This document shows positions 9,374 to 17,401 of a stretch of 64,000 nt of DNA, piece by piece. The first letter of the stretch is position 1. Every line of letters begins with the position of its first letter. Made by a program: the position numbers and the translations under genes. Under the pieces are notes generated by a model, which made no database searches, had not been told where the DNA came from, and saw only the letters and a list, made by a program, of their open reading frames with translations. The stretch is from NCBI RefSeq assembly GCF_003171655.1, contig NZ_QFZL01000002.1:558001-622000 (forward strand), written 5' to 3'. This DNA comes from Stakelama portus (GTDB lineage Bacteria; Pseudomonadota; Alphaproteobacteria; Sphingomonadales; Sphingomonadaceae).

Positions 9374-10467
9374 GCAGCCAGTCCGAGCTTCGCGCACTGA
9401 CGTCGGTGCGCGGCATCGCGGCGATTCTGGTCGTGTTCTATCACATCCGCCTGTCGATCGCCGGCCTGCCCGAAGCAGCGCTGGACCTGTTCGCCAAGGG
9501 GTATCTGGCGGTCGATTTCTTCTTTCTGCTGTCGGGGTTCGTCATCTGGCTGAGCTATGCCCCGCGATTGCGTGAAGGCGGGCTGGCGGCGATCCCCCGA
9601 TTTCTGAAGCGCCGGATCGCGCGGATCTGGCCGCTGCACCTGTTCGTGCTGGGATGCGGCGTCGCGCTTGCGTTGCTGCTCGCGGCGACGGGACGGCATG
9701 ATGCGCGCGAATTTCCGTTCGCCGAACTGCCGCTGCATATCCTGTTGATTCAGAATTGGGGATTTACCGACGCGCTGACCTGGAACGACCCGTCCTGGTC
9801 GATTTCGGCGGAAATGGGCGCCTATCTGGCGTTTCCGCTGTTCGCGATGGCGATCGACTGGCGCCGCGTGCCGAGCTGGGCAGTGGTCGCGGCCATGGTC
9901 GCACTGGCGCTGGTGCTCGCATCGATCCTGACATTCGGCGGAGCGACGACATTGGGGCAGGATATTCCCCGGTTCGGACTTGTCCGCTGCCTGATCGAAT
10001 TCGCGATGGGCAATGCGACCTGTGCGCTGTGGCTGCGCTGGCGCGATCGGCCGGGCATCCCGGCTGTCGGCGCGGGGATGGTGGCGGCGCTTTGCTGTAT
10101 CGGCTGGGCGGCGGGCCTTCCCGAAGCGCTGGCAGTGCCGTTGGCCTTTGCCGCGGCGCTGCTCGCGCTCGCGCTTACATCGGGCTTGCGCGGCAATCCG
10201 CTGGAGCTTGGCGTGCTCCATTGGCTGGGCGAGATCAGCTACGCCATCTATCTCGGCCATTTCCTGCTGTGGTACGCGTTCAAGCTCGCCTTTGTCAGCG
10301 ACGTTTCCGCCGTGCCGCCGGGGCTGATCGCGCTGTATCTGGCGCTGGTGGTGGCGAGCAGCGCCTTTCTCTACCGCTGGGTCGAACTGCCCGCGCAACG
10401 CCGGATCAACGCCTTCGCCCCCCGCCGCCGGGATCGCCCGGCGGCAAAGGACGCGGCGCTGCGCTGA
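9370..10467 (+). CDS. Acyltransferase family 3 membrane protein (OafA/YrhL type)
   Basis: 365 residues, about ten membrane helices. The N-terminus has the family signature L-R-A-L-T-S-V-R-G-I-A-A-I-L-V-V-F-Y-H with the conserved Arg and His, followed by D-F-F-F-L-L-S-G-F-V-I. These enzymes O-acylate (often O-acetylate) sugars of exopolysaccharide, O-antigen or glycans. Its ATG overlaps the ligase stop (ATGA), so it is the third gene of the glycan operon and probably modifies the same glycan. Confidence 0.88.
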   Translation: MSSQSELRALTSVRGIAAILVVFYHIRLSIAGLPEAALDLFAKGYLAVDFFFLLSGFVIWLSYAPRLREGGLAAIPRFLKRRIARIWPLHLFVLGCGVALALLLAATGRHDAREFPFAELPLHILLIQNWGFTDALTWNDPSWSISAEMGAYLAFPLFAMAIDWRRVPSWAVVAAMVALALVLASILTFGGATTLGQDIPRFGLVRCLIEFAMGNATCALWLRWRDRPGIPAVGAGMVAALCCIGWAAGLPEALAVPLAFAAALLALALTSGLRGNPLELGVLHWLGEISYAIYLGHFLLWYAFKLAFVSDVSAVPPGLIALYLALVVASSAFLYRWVELPAQRRINAFAPRRRDRPAAKDAALR

Positions 10468-10471
10468 CGCG

Positions 10472-11029
10472 TCACTCGGCGGGTTCGACTGCCACTTGCT
10501 GAAGCGCGTCGATCACTGCCTTGTTGAAAGCCGGAATATCGTCCGGGTTGCGGCTGGTGATCAGATTGCCGTCGACCGCGACTTCGCGATCGACCACATC
10601 GCCCCCTGCATTGCGCAGGTCGGTGCGGACCGACGGCCAGCTGGTCACGGTCTTTCCCTTTACCACATCGGCTTCGACGAGCAGCCAGGGGCCGTGACAG
10701 ATCGCGGCGATCGTCTTTCCATCGCGCGCGAATTCGCGGACGATTTCCACCGCGCGATCCTGCATCCGCAGCGTATCGGGGTTCATCACTCCGCCGGGCA
10801 GGACCAGCGCATCGAAGCTGCCGGTATCGACGGCGTCGATCGTGGTGTCGGGGGTGATCGTATCGCCCTTCTTGTCATGCTGCATCCCCTGAATGGGATC
10901 GGTCTTGAGCGAGGCGAGCGTGACCTGGACGCCGGCATCGAGCAGCGCCTGGCGCGGTTCGAAGAGTTCGGACTGTTCGAACCCGTCGGTCGCGACGATC
11001 AGGACGCGGGTGTGGGACAGATCGGCCAT
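10472..11029 (-). CDS. PfpI/DJ-1 family type 1 glutamine amidotransferase-like protein
   Basis: 185 residues, full length for the PfpI group. The nucleophile-elbow Cys is in I-A-A-I-C-H-G-P-W, with the upstream acidic residue in D-G-F-E-Q-S-E-L. Members act as proteases, deglycases or stress chaperones; the exact activity is uncertain. AAGGAG lies 10 nt before ATG 11029. Convergent with the acyltransferase and divergent from the topoisomerase gene. Confidence 0.9.
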   Translation of the reverse strand: MADLSHTRVLIVATDGFEQSELFEPRQALLDAGVQVTLASLKTDPIQGMQHDKKGDTITPDTTIDAVDTGSFDALVLPGGVMNPDTLRMQDRAVEIVREFARDGKTIAAICHGPWLLVEADVVKGKTVTSWPSVRTDLRNAGGDVVDREVAVDGNLITSRNPDDIPAFNKAVIDALQQVAVEPAE

Positions 11030-11146
11030 GGCGGAATAGCTCCTTGTTTTGTTTGGGATATGCCCCAACAAAGCATGAGACGGCGCGCAGGTTCCGGAAC
11101 GAAGCGGCGGATCGCGCATTGGGCACGACACCATAAAGAGAGATCC

Positions 11147-12166
11147 ATGTCGCCCGCCCATCTCGTCTATGTCGACGATCAGCATCCCGGATATGCCCGG
11201 CGCAAAATGCGCCAAGGATGGGGCTATTGGGATGCGCGCGGCAAACGCGTTACCGACCGCGACGAGATCGAGCGGCTGAACGCCATCGGCCTGCCCCCCG
11301 CCTATCGCGACTGCTGGTTCTGCTGCGATCCGCGCGGCCATATTCAGGCGACCGGCCATGATGCGAAGGGGCGCAAGCAATATCGCTATCACCCCGATTA
11401 TCGCGCCGCGCGCGAGGAAGCGAAATATGACCGCTGCGTTGCGTTCGGCGAGGCGTTGCCGCGTCTGCGCGCGCAGGTTGCCGCCGATCTGCGCAAACGC
11501 AGCCATTGCCGCAGCAAGGCCATCGCCGCCGTCGTCCGCCTGCTCGATCTGGGCAAGCTGCGCGTCGGCAATGAAGGCTATGTGCGCGCGAATGACAGCT
11601 ATGGCGCCACCACGCTGCGCAAACATCATGCGGACGTGACGGGGCGACGGCTCCAGCTAGAATTCCGGGCCAAATCGGGCAAGATGCGGACAGTGAGCAT
11701 CACCGACGCGACACTCACCAATTTCGCCAAACGGTGTCAGGATCTGCCCGGCCAGCATCTGTTCGGCTGGCTGGACGAAGAGGGCATAGCGCATCCGGTC
11801 ACGTCGACCGACGTCAACGCCTATATCCACGACGCGATGGGCGAGGATTTCACGGCCAAGCATTTCCGGACCTGGGGTGCCAGCGCGATTGCGTTTCGTG
11901 CGCTGGCCGATGCCGCGGCACCGATCACGCTCAAGGAAATGCTCGAGCCGGTGACGGCCGCGCTGGGCAACACGCCGGCGATCGCGCGCAAATCCTATGT
12001 CCATCCCGCACTGATCGAAGTGACCAAAAGCAAGGCGGCACAGGCGGGTGCGTTCGGTAATTTGCATCTGCCCCGCACGACCCGCTATCTCAGCCGGCAC
12101 GAACGCGGTCTGATCGCGTTCCTCAATGGGGCGCAAGCCGCCCCTTCCCTTCCCCAAGCAGCCTGA
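11147..12166 (+). CDS. DNA topoisomerase IB (poxvirus-like)
   Basis: 339 residues. It relaxes supercoils by a transient 3'-phosphotyrosyl link. The catalytic Tyr is in A-R-K-S-Y-V-H-P near residue 285, with R-x-x-G in F-R-T-W-G-A-S-A and the catalytic-domain Arg/Lys/His residues around L-R-K-H-H-A-D-V-T-G. The N-terminal domain includes L-P-P-A-Y-R-D-C-W-F-C-C-D-P-R-G-H-I-Q-A-T-G-H-D, typical of bacterial type IB enzymes. The start at ATG 11147 is where homology begins. The mscS-type gene follows after 11 nt. Confidence 0.92.
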   Translation: MSPAHLVYVDDQHPGYARRKMRQGWGYWDARGKRVTDRDEIERLNAIGLPPAYRDCWFCCDPRGHIQATGHDAKGRKQYRYHPDYRAAREEAKYDRCVAFGEALPRLRAQVAADLRKRSHCRSKAIAAVVRLLDLGKLRVGNEGYVRANDSYGATTLRKHHADVTGRRLQLEFRAKSGKMRTVSITDATLTNFAKRCQDLPGQHLFGWLDEEGIAHPVTSTDVNAYIHDAMGEDFTAKHFRTWGASAIAFRALADAAAPITLKEMLEPVTAALGNTPAIARKSYVHPALIEVTKSKAAQAGAFGNLHLPRTTRYLSRHERGLIAFLNGAQAAPSLPQAA

Positions 12167-12177
12167 CGCAGGATTTG

Positions 12178-13389
12178 ATGAGCAACAATCAGGCGGCCGA
12201 AGCCGCAGCCACACGTTTCTCGCCCGATCAACTGAACGCCAACGCCCAGGAACTGGCGGTGAGCAGCGTGGCATGGCTGCGCGGCCACTGGCTGGACGTG
12301 GTGATCGCATTCGCCGCTGCGGTAGTTATCGTCATACTGCTCCATGCCGTGCGCGCATGGGGCATGAAGCTGTGCAAGAAGACGCCGGGCATCACCGGCT
12401 GGGGATCGATCATCGGCCGCGCGGTTGCGCGCACGGGCAATTTCTTCATCATCATGGTCGCCGCCAAACTGGTGATCGGATATGCATCGGCGCCGCCGCT
12501 GCTCGAACAGACCGTGAAGTTCCTGTTCACGATCGCGGCAGTGTTTCAGGGCGCGGTCTGGGCGCGCGAAATCATCCTCGGCTTTATCGAAAAGCGCACC
12601 GAGGCGGATAATTATCACGGCGAGACGCTGTCCAACGCAATCGGCCTGATTCGCGTGCTGGTGACGGTGGCGCTGTTTTCGATCGCACTGATCGTCGTGC
12701 TGTCCAACCTGGGGGTCAATGTCACCGGCCTGGTCGCGGGTCTGGGCGTCGGCGGCATCGCCATCGGCCTGGCCGCGCAGGGGATTTTCGCCGACCTGTT
12801 CGCGGCGCTTTCGATCATTTTCGACAAGCCGTTCCGGCGCGGCGACAGCGTATCCTATGACACGACCAGCGGCACGATCGACGCGATCGGCCTGAAATCG
12901 ACACGCATCCGCGCCTTTACCGGCGAGGAGCTGATCATTTCGAACCGCAACCTGCTCGACAAGGAAATCACCAACAACACGCTGCGCACGCACCGGCGCG
13001 GCGCGCTGGCGATCGGCGTCACCTATCAGACGGCGCCCGAAGTCTGCACGAAGATCCCCGAGATTCTAAAGGAGATCGTCGAAGCCAATGAATGCGATTT
13101 CGTCCGCTGCGGCTTTACCGGTTTCGGTGCTTCAAGCCTCGATTTCGAGCTGTTGTTCGACAGCCAGGGCCCCGATTATGCGCAATTCTATGCCCGTCGC
13201 ACGGCGATCGGCATCGCGATCCTGAGCAAGTTCAACGCCGAGGGTATCGAAATCGCCTATCCGACCCAGACCACCTTTACCGCCGACCCCGACGGCAAGA
13301 TGATCATGCCCTATCCGCAGGTTCAGCCCGTCGTCGGCGTGGACGGCACGCATATGGTGAAGGACGCGCCGGAGAACGGCGGAAAGTGA
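12178..13389 (+). CDS. Mechanosensitive ion channel (MscS family)
   Basis: 403 residues. Four hydrophobic segments lie N-terminal to the pore helix G-L-G-V-G-G-I-A-I-G-L-A-A-Q-G-I-F-A-D-L (near residue 190-215), followed by the beta domain F-R-R-G-D-S-V and a C-terminal alpha/beta domain. The channel opens on membrane tension to release solutes during hypo-osmotic shock. ATG 12178 follows the topoisomerase stop by 11 nt, so the two may share a transcript. Confidence 0.92.
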   Translation: MSNNQAAEAAATRFSPDQLNANAQELAVSSVAWLRGHWLDVVIAFAAAVVIVILLHAVRAWGMKLCKKTPGITGWGSIIGRAVARTGNFFIIMVAAKLVIGYASAPPLLEQTVKFLFTIAAVFQGAVWAREIILGFIEKRTEADNYHGETLSNAIGLIRVLVTVALFSIALIVVLSNLGVNVTGLVAGLGVGGIAIGLAAQGIFADLFAALSIIFDKPFRRGDSVSYDTTSGTIDAIGLKSTRIRAFTGEELIISNRNLLDKEITNNTLRTHRRGALAIGVTYQTAPEVCTKIPEILKEIVEANECDFVRCGFTGFGASSLDFELLFDSQGPDYAQFYARRTAIGIAILSKFNAEGIEIAYPTQTTFTADPDGKMIMPYPQVQPVVGVDGTHMVKDAPENGGK

Positions 13390-13435
13390 GGCTTTCCGCC
13401 GCCGGATCGTTCAGACCGCCTGCGCAGCGAAGCGA

Positions 13436-14362
13436 TCAATACTCTTCTTCCTTGCGGCCGAACAGGTTGCGGACGAAGGCGAAAGCGGCGCCGCCAAAGG
13501 CGATCAGGCCGATGATGATGATCTTGCCGAATTTGAGCAGCAGCGCGAAAATGCCCATTTTCTGCGCCACGGCGACGGCCGCGCCGCCCGCGACCAGCCC
13601 CGACAGTCCATAGCCGGCGTCCTTGTCGCTGCCCGCGACGAAATCGCCATAGCGCCAGCCGGATTCGAATTCGGCCGCACGCCCGAACATGGCGGCGGCG
13701 CTGCCGACATCGGCAAGCGCATCCATGGTCGATACCATGTTGAGGCTGAGCGTGCCGGTGCGCCCGAGCAGGCGAACGTCATAGTTGAGGCTGTTCACCT
13801 GCTGATCCGATAGCGCAAATTCCTTTGCCCAGATCAGCGCATGGCGGGCCTTGTCATAGGAAGGCGGCTGCGCCCAGCCGATCAGGTTCATGGTCGGATA
13901 GCCTGCCTCGCGCCGCGCGGCATTGTCGGCGGCATCGCCCTTCTGCATCTCGGCAAGGACCTTGGCATAATCTTCATGTTCGGCATTGGCGTCGGAGATG
14001 TGGCCGGTAGCGTCATAGCTGATCACCGCGCCCCAGACATTGTCGAAGATCGTCGCGTCCTTTTCGAACACCATGCCGAGCACGTTCGACACCGCAGAGG
14101 GCGGATTGTCCCAGACATCGACCAGCACCTTCTTCGCTTCATCGGCGGAGAGATAATAATAATCCTCGCCCAGATGCAGCACGGCATGCGCGGCGGGAAT
14201 CGTGATGTCGCCGGTCTGCGGATGCAGGCTCTTTTCGATTTCGAGCAGTTCCGGGGCGATACCGCCCGATTCGACCGACGCCGTTTCCTGCGCCGCAACC
14301 GGCGTCACACCGGCACCAAGAAGCGCGAGCGCGCCAAGCGCGCCCAATATAGAATTCCGCAT
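13436..14362 (-). CDS. DUF2167 family membrane protein
   Basis: 308 residues. A Sec signal peptide (cleavage probably after A-A-Q-E near 25) is followed by a periplasmic domain with G-D-I-T-I-P-A-A-H-A-V-L-H-L-G and W-A-Q-P-P-S-Y-D, the DUF2167 hallmarks. C-terminal membrane segments (about 265-298) and the charged end G-R-K-E-E-E-Y follow. Function unknown. ATG 14362 has a G-rich ribosome site upstream. Confidence 0.88.
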   Translation of the reverse strand: MRNSILGALGALALLGAGVTPVAAQETASVESGGIAPELLEIEKSLHPQTGDITIPAAHAVLHLGEDYYYLSADEAKKVLVDVWDNPPSAVSNVLGMVFEKDATIFDNVWGAVISYDATGHISDANAEHEDYAKVLAEMQKGDAADNAARREAGYPTMNLIGWAQPPSYDKARHALIWAKEFALSDQQVNSLNYDVRLLGRTGTLSLNMVSTMDALADVGSAAAMFGRAAEFESGWRYGDFVAGSDKDAGYGLSGLVAGGAAVAVAQKMGIFALLLKFGKIIIIGLIAFGGAAFAFVRNLFGRKEEEY

Positions 14363-14458
14363 GCCCCAATTCCCCCCGGAACCTGATTCGTCCGCAGGGA
14401 ATGGGGCGGGAATTCTTCCTTCGGTCAAGAAATTATTGCAGCGACTATGCCGGCGCAG

Positions 14459-14944
14459 CTATTGCGCGAGCGCCTGTCCCGCCATCGCGGCGAGCATCGC
14501 CTGCCAGCCTGCGACGGTCATCGTGGCGCGATATTCGGCCTGCATTTCCGGGGTCAGGATTTCGACCATACGCGTGCCCTCAAGCCAGAGTTCGAGCACA
14601 CCGAACGCACCGCCGCGCTTGCAATATTTGACCGGCCAGCCTTCGCGCGCGGCGATTGCGAGCACTTGCCCGACGTTCATGTCGGTCGCCATCGCGAAAT
14701 GCGTCGACGATTTCCGGCCATTGGCACCGATCTCGCCAAAGGCATCGGCATCGCCCTCTGCGGCGACCAGTTCGGTACCACGCGGATAGACTTCCACCGT
14801 GGTGTTTCGATCATCGCCGGCAAAAGCGACCCAGCTGCCCGCGATCACCGGCGGAAAGGGCGTGGCGGTGCCGCCCCAGAGTTCGGCGATCACTTCGGCA
14901 ACGTGCTGCGGATCATCGGCATCGATCGACAGGTGGAACAACAT
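14459..14944 (-). CDS. VOC-like hypothetical protein next to a TetR regulator
   Basis: 161 residues, cytosolic. Opens M-L-F-H-L-S-I-D-A-D-D-P-Q-H-V-A-E-V-I-A-E-L-W-G-G and contains T-T-V-E-V-Y-P-R-G-T-E-L and S-T-H-F-A-M-A-T, features like a glyoxalase/VOC fold, but the metal ligands cannot be assigned. It is divergent from the TetR gene at 15050, and the shared region carries two palindromic sites, so it is the probable target of that regulator. Confidence 0.75.
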   Translation of the reverse strand: MLFHLSIDADDPQHVAEVIAELWGGTATPFPPVIAGSWVAFAGDDRNTTVEVYPRGTELVAAEGDADAFGEIGANGRKSSTHFAMATDMNVGQVLAIAAREGWPVKYCKRGGAFGVLELWLEGTRMVEILTPEMQAEYRATMTVAGWQAMLAAMAGQALAQ

Positions 14945-14989
14945 GGCAGGGTCTTTCCGAATCAATGTGTGTTGCTGTAACAATACGCA

Positions 14990-15031
14990 TGACACAATTT
15001 GTGTCAACGGGATTTGACACAAATTGTGCCG
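14990..15031. promoter_or_regulatory. Tandem operator of the TetR regulator
   Basis: TGACACAATTTGTGTCA at 14990-15006 is a perfect 17-bp palindrome. A second, imperfect copy, TGACACAAATTGTGCCG, lies at 15015-15031, 25 bp downstream. Each contains a TTGACA-like sequence, one per direction, so bound protein would block -35 recognition. The site lies between the divergent starts at 14944 and 15050, the usual place for TetR autoregulation. Confidence 0.75.
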
Positions 15032-15049
15032 CCTGCCACCTGACCGCGC

Positions 15050-15670
15050 ATGACGCGTAAATTCCTGCTTGAAGACCCTGCGAAACCGCAGCGCACCTCC
15101 CACAACAAGGCTACCGGCGAACGGATCGAAGATGCGCTGCTGGCGCTGACCGCCGAAGCCGCCGTGATCAATCACGACGCCGTCGCCGAACGCGCGGGCG
15201 TGTCGCGCCGAACCGTCTATCGCTATTTTCCCGATCAGGACGCACTGCGCGCCGCCATCTGGCGCAGGATGAGCCCGCCGGGCGGCATGCCGACCACGCT
15301 CGACGCGCTGCTCGACGGCATGGCCGAACGCTTTCGCAAATTCGACCAGCATGAAGCGGCGATGACCGTGATGATGGCAAGCGCGGAGGGCCGCGCCGCG
15401 CGCAACCTGATGAAGCCCGATCGCATCGCGGCGTTTCGCGGCATGCTGTCCGAAGCCACTGCCTATCTTCCCGAACCGGACCGGCGATGGGCGATCGCGG
15501 CGATCCAGTTGATCGGCAGCGGCTTTGCCTGGCGCGAAATGCGCGACCAGTGGGACATGAAGGGCGACGACATCGCCGTCGCGGCACGCTGGGCGATCGA
15601 AACGCTGCTCGCCGATCTGGCGCGGCGCGGCAGCCGGCCGCTGTCCGACGGGCCCGTTGCGCCCAGCTGA
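15050..15670 (+). CDS. TetR/AcrR family transcriptional regulator
   Basis: 206 residues. The HTH near residues 28-65 reads I-E-D-A-L-L-A-L-T-A-E, H-D-A-V-A-E-R-A-G-V-S-R-R-T-V-Y-R-Y-F-P-D-Q-D-A-L, the standard TetR motif; the rest is a ligand-binding helical domain. It probably represses itself and the divergent gene at 14944 through the 17-bp palindrome. Confidence 0.93.
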   Translation: MTRKFLLEDPAKPQRTSHNKATGERIEDALLALTAEAAVINHDAVAERAGVSRRTVYRYFPDQDALRAAIWRRMSPPGGMPTTLDALLDGMAERFRKFDQHEAAMTVMMASAEGRAARNLMKPDRIAAFRGMLSEATAYLPEPDRRWAIAAIQLIGSGFAWREMRDQWDMKGDDIAVAARWAIETLLADLARRGSRPLSDGPVAPS

Positions 15671-15692
15671 ATTGCGTCGGCGTCTGAATCAA

Positions 15693-15731
15693 AAAAGGCC
15701 CGCCGATCCGATCCGGAACGGCGGGCCTTTT
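15693..15731. terminator. Bidirectional intrinsic terminator
   Basis: AAAAGGCCCGCCG at 15693-15705 pairs with CGGCGGGCCTTTT at 15719-15731. T-runs follow the stem on both strands, so it can end the rightward TetR transcript and the leftward tRNA-Val transcript. Confidence 0.88.
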
Positions 15732-15735
15732 GAAA

Positions 15736-15810
15736 TGGTGGGCGTGGCAAGGATTGAACTTGCGACCCCTGCGATGTCAACACAGTGCTCTACCACTGAG
15801 CTACACGCCC
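15736..15810 (-). tRNA. tRNA-Val (anticodon GAC)
   Basis: 75-nt cloverleaf on the minus strand. Acceptor GGGCGTG pairs with CACGCCC, the D-arm is GCTC/GAGC, and the anticodon stem CTGTG/CGCAG holds loop TTGACAT with anticodon GAC. The T-arm contains TTCAATC. The CCA end is encoded (15736-15738). Confidence 0.95.
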
Positions 15811-15872
15811 CCGAGAGCCGCGCGCTTTAACGAGTGCTTTGCGCCGGTGCAAGCGAAAGCGACGGCAAAAAT

Positions 15873-16250
15873 TCAGTTCCTGCTGGGCACGCTCTCGGCT
15901 TCAAACATCCGGTCGACTTCGAGCACCAGATCGCGCAGGTGAAACGGCTTGGAAAGCACGCGCGCCTGCGGCACCTGTTTCCCCGCCTTCAGCGTTACCG
16001 CCGCGAAGCCGGTGATGAACATCACCCGCATGTCCGGTGCCAGATCGGCGGCGCGCTGGGCGAGTTCGATCCCGTCCATTTCGGGCATGACGATATCGCT
16101 GAGCAGCAGGTCGAATCGCTCCTGTTCGAGGAGCGGCAGCGCGGCCGTACCGCGATCGACGGCCGAGACGGCATATCCCGACCGCTCGAGCGCGCGGGTC
16201 AGATATTCGCGCATCACGCGATCATCCTCTGCCAGCAATATCTTGATCAT
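15873..16250 (-). CDS. cpdR: Single-domain response regulator, CpdR type
   Basis: 125 residues, a lone receiver domain. Acidic pocket D9-D10, phospho-acceptor D52 in S-D-I-V-M-P-E-M-D-G, and the conserved V-M-F-I-T-G-F-A-A-V and L-S-K-P-F-H-L-R-D-L-V match alphaproteobacterial CpdR. In Caulobacter, unphosphorylated CpdR brings ClpXP to the cell pole to degrade cell-cycle proteins. The position next to an N-formylglutamate amidohydrolase gene is also typical. ATG 16250 gives the family N-terminus; a GTG 6 nt upstream is possible. Confidence 0.88.
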   Translation of the reverse strand: MIKILLAEDDRVMREYLTRALERSGYAVSAVDRGTAALPLLEQERFDLLLSDIVMPEMDGIELAQRAADLAPDMRVMFITGFAAVTLKAGKQVPQARVLSKPFHLRDLVLEVDRMFEAESVPSRN

Positions 16251-16358
16251 CCTCACCCCGAAGCCGAAATCCCCGGTACAATATGCGGGAAGGGCTTAAC
16301 ATTTTCCAGCCATGTACGGCGATGCTTGTCCGTCGCCTGTCCCGGTTATACGCATCCC

Positions 16359-17204
16359 ATGGTGAACGAACCTGCGTCCTTCGAACGATATGGCCCCGCC
16401 GAGCCGGACAGCCCCATCCTGCTGTCGGTGCCGCATGCGGGGCGCGACTATCCGCTCGCACTGCGCACGGCGATCCGGGTGCCGCTCGAATCGCTGCGCG
16501 CGCTTGAGGACCGCCATGTCGATTCGATCGCGCTGGCTGCCCGGCGTGACGAAACGCTGATCGTCGCGCGGCGCGCGCGTGCGTGGATCGACCTTAACCG
16601 TGCAGAGGACGAACGCGACCCGCGACTCGACGATGGCGCGCGCGGCATCGGCCGCCCGCTATCGGCGAAGCTGCGCAGCGGATTGGGGCTGGTGCCGCGC
16701 CGGGCATCCAACAGCGATATCTGGCGGCGGCGGCTGTCGGACGAGGAAGTGCGCGCGCGGATCGCATCGGACCACCGCCCCTATCACCAGGCATTGTCAC
16801 AGGCGCTGGAGGCGGCGCGGAACCGTTTCGGAGTGGCGGTACTGATCGACGTGCATTCGATGCCGCCGCTGGGCCCGGTCGCCGAAGCGCCGAGACTCGT
16901 TTTCGGGGACCGTTTCGGCAAATCGGCCGGGTCGCGCATGGTGTCGCGGCTGGAGGGCGTCGCGCGCGCCCATGATATCGCCAGTGCCGTCAACAGCCCC
17001 TATCCGGGCGGGCATATCCTGAACCGCCATGGCGATCCGCGACGCGGCGTTCATGCCATCCAGATCGAAATCGATCGCACGCTGTATCTGGACGGTCAGC
17101 TCGACCAGCCCGGACCGGGAGCGTCCCGTATCAGCGCCATGTTGCGCGCGATGATCGATGCGATCGGCGACGAAATCGCGCCCCGCGCGCTGGCCGCCGA
17201 ATAA
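16359..17204 (+). CDS. N-formylglutamate amidohydrolase family protein
   Basis: 281 residues. Hydrolyses N-formyl (or similar N-acyl) amino acids, a step linked to histidine breakdown. Family features are L-L-S-V-P-H-A-G-R-D-Y-P near residue 23, the R-A-W-I-D-L-N-R-A segment, I-D-V-H-S-M-P-P and the C-terminal I-Q-I-E-I-D-R-T-L-Y. It is divergent from cpdR. Its stop codon overlaps the A/T-run of the antisense small RNA terminator. Confidence 0.9.
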   Translation: MVNEPASFERYGPAEPDSPILLSVPHAGRDYPLALRTAIRVPLESLRALEDRHVDSIALAARRDETLIVARRARAWIDLNRAEDERDPRLDDGARGIGRPLSAKLRSGLGLVPRRASNSDIWRRRLSDEEVRARIASDHRPYHQALSQALEAARNRFGVAVLIDVHSMPPLGPVAEAPRLVFGDRFGKSAGSRMVSRLEGVARAHDIASAVNSPYPGGHILNRHGDPRRGVHAIQIEIDRTLYLDGQLDQPGPGASRISAMLRAMIDAIGDEIAPRALAAE

Positions 17205-17308
17205 AAAACCACCTCGCGCAAGCTGCGCGAGGTGGCCAAGGTTCAGGGAGGAGACACGCCCGGAGGCGTGCCGCACGTACTCGCGAAAGGGGGAACACGA
17301 GCCCGTAC
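17203..17308 (-). ncRNA. Candidate trans-acting small RNA with C-rich anti-Shine-Dalgarno loops
   Basis: About 106 nt, leftward. A promoter lies directly upstream (-35 TTGAAG at 17343-17338, 17-bp spacer, -10 TATATT at 17320-17315). The transcript would fold into hairpin 1 (CTCGTG/CGCGAG, 17301-17280) with loop TTCCCCCTTT, hairpin 2 (CACGCC-TCCG-GGCGTG, 17270-17255), a single-stranded TCTCCTCCCTG (17254-17244), and a 12-bp terminator stem with loop GCT ending in six Ts. C-rich exposed segments complementary to ribosome-binding sites are the hallmark of alphaproteobacterial aSD sRNAs (alpha-r14 and cuckoo-type families). Membership of a named family is not established. Confidence 0.72.
17209..17235 (-). 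terminator. Intrinsic terminator of the small RNA
   Basis: Perfect 12-bp stem CCACCTCGCGCA/TGCGCGAGGTGG with a 3-nt loop. On the minus strand it is followed by six Ts (17208-17203); on the plus strand there is no T-run, so its direction is leftward. Confidence 0.88.
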
Positions 17309-17314
17309 CCAAGC

Positions 17315-17397
17315 AATATAGGTCAGTGTGCAGAGCGCTTCAAGACGTTCAAGTGCACGCGCAAATATTTGTTCTGCAAGATGAATATTTGTTCAGC
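17315..17397 (-). promoter_or_regulatory. Promoter and upstream direct repeats of the small RNA
   Basis: -10 TATATT (17320-17315) and -35 TTGAAG (17343-17338) are separated by 17 bp, predicting a start near 17308. Upstream are two near-identical 14-mers on the plus strand, AATATTTGTTCTGC at 17364-17377 and AATATTTGTTCAGC at 17384-17397. They are 20 bp (two helical turns) apart and centred at about -62 and -82, positions used by class I activators. No known regulator is assigned. Confidence 0.65.
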
Positions 17398-17401
17398 TTG
17401 C

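Noticed and set aside
17364..17394. SOS (LexA) box upstream of the sRNA
   Set aside because: The GAAC repeats are 20 bp apart, not in the GAAC-N7-GAAC or GTTC-N7-GTTC arrangement of alphaproteobacterial LexA sites.
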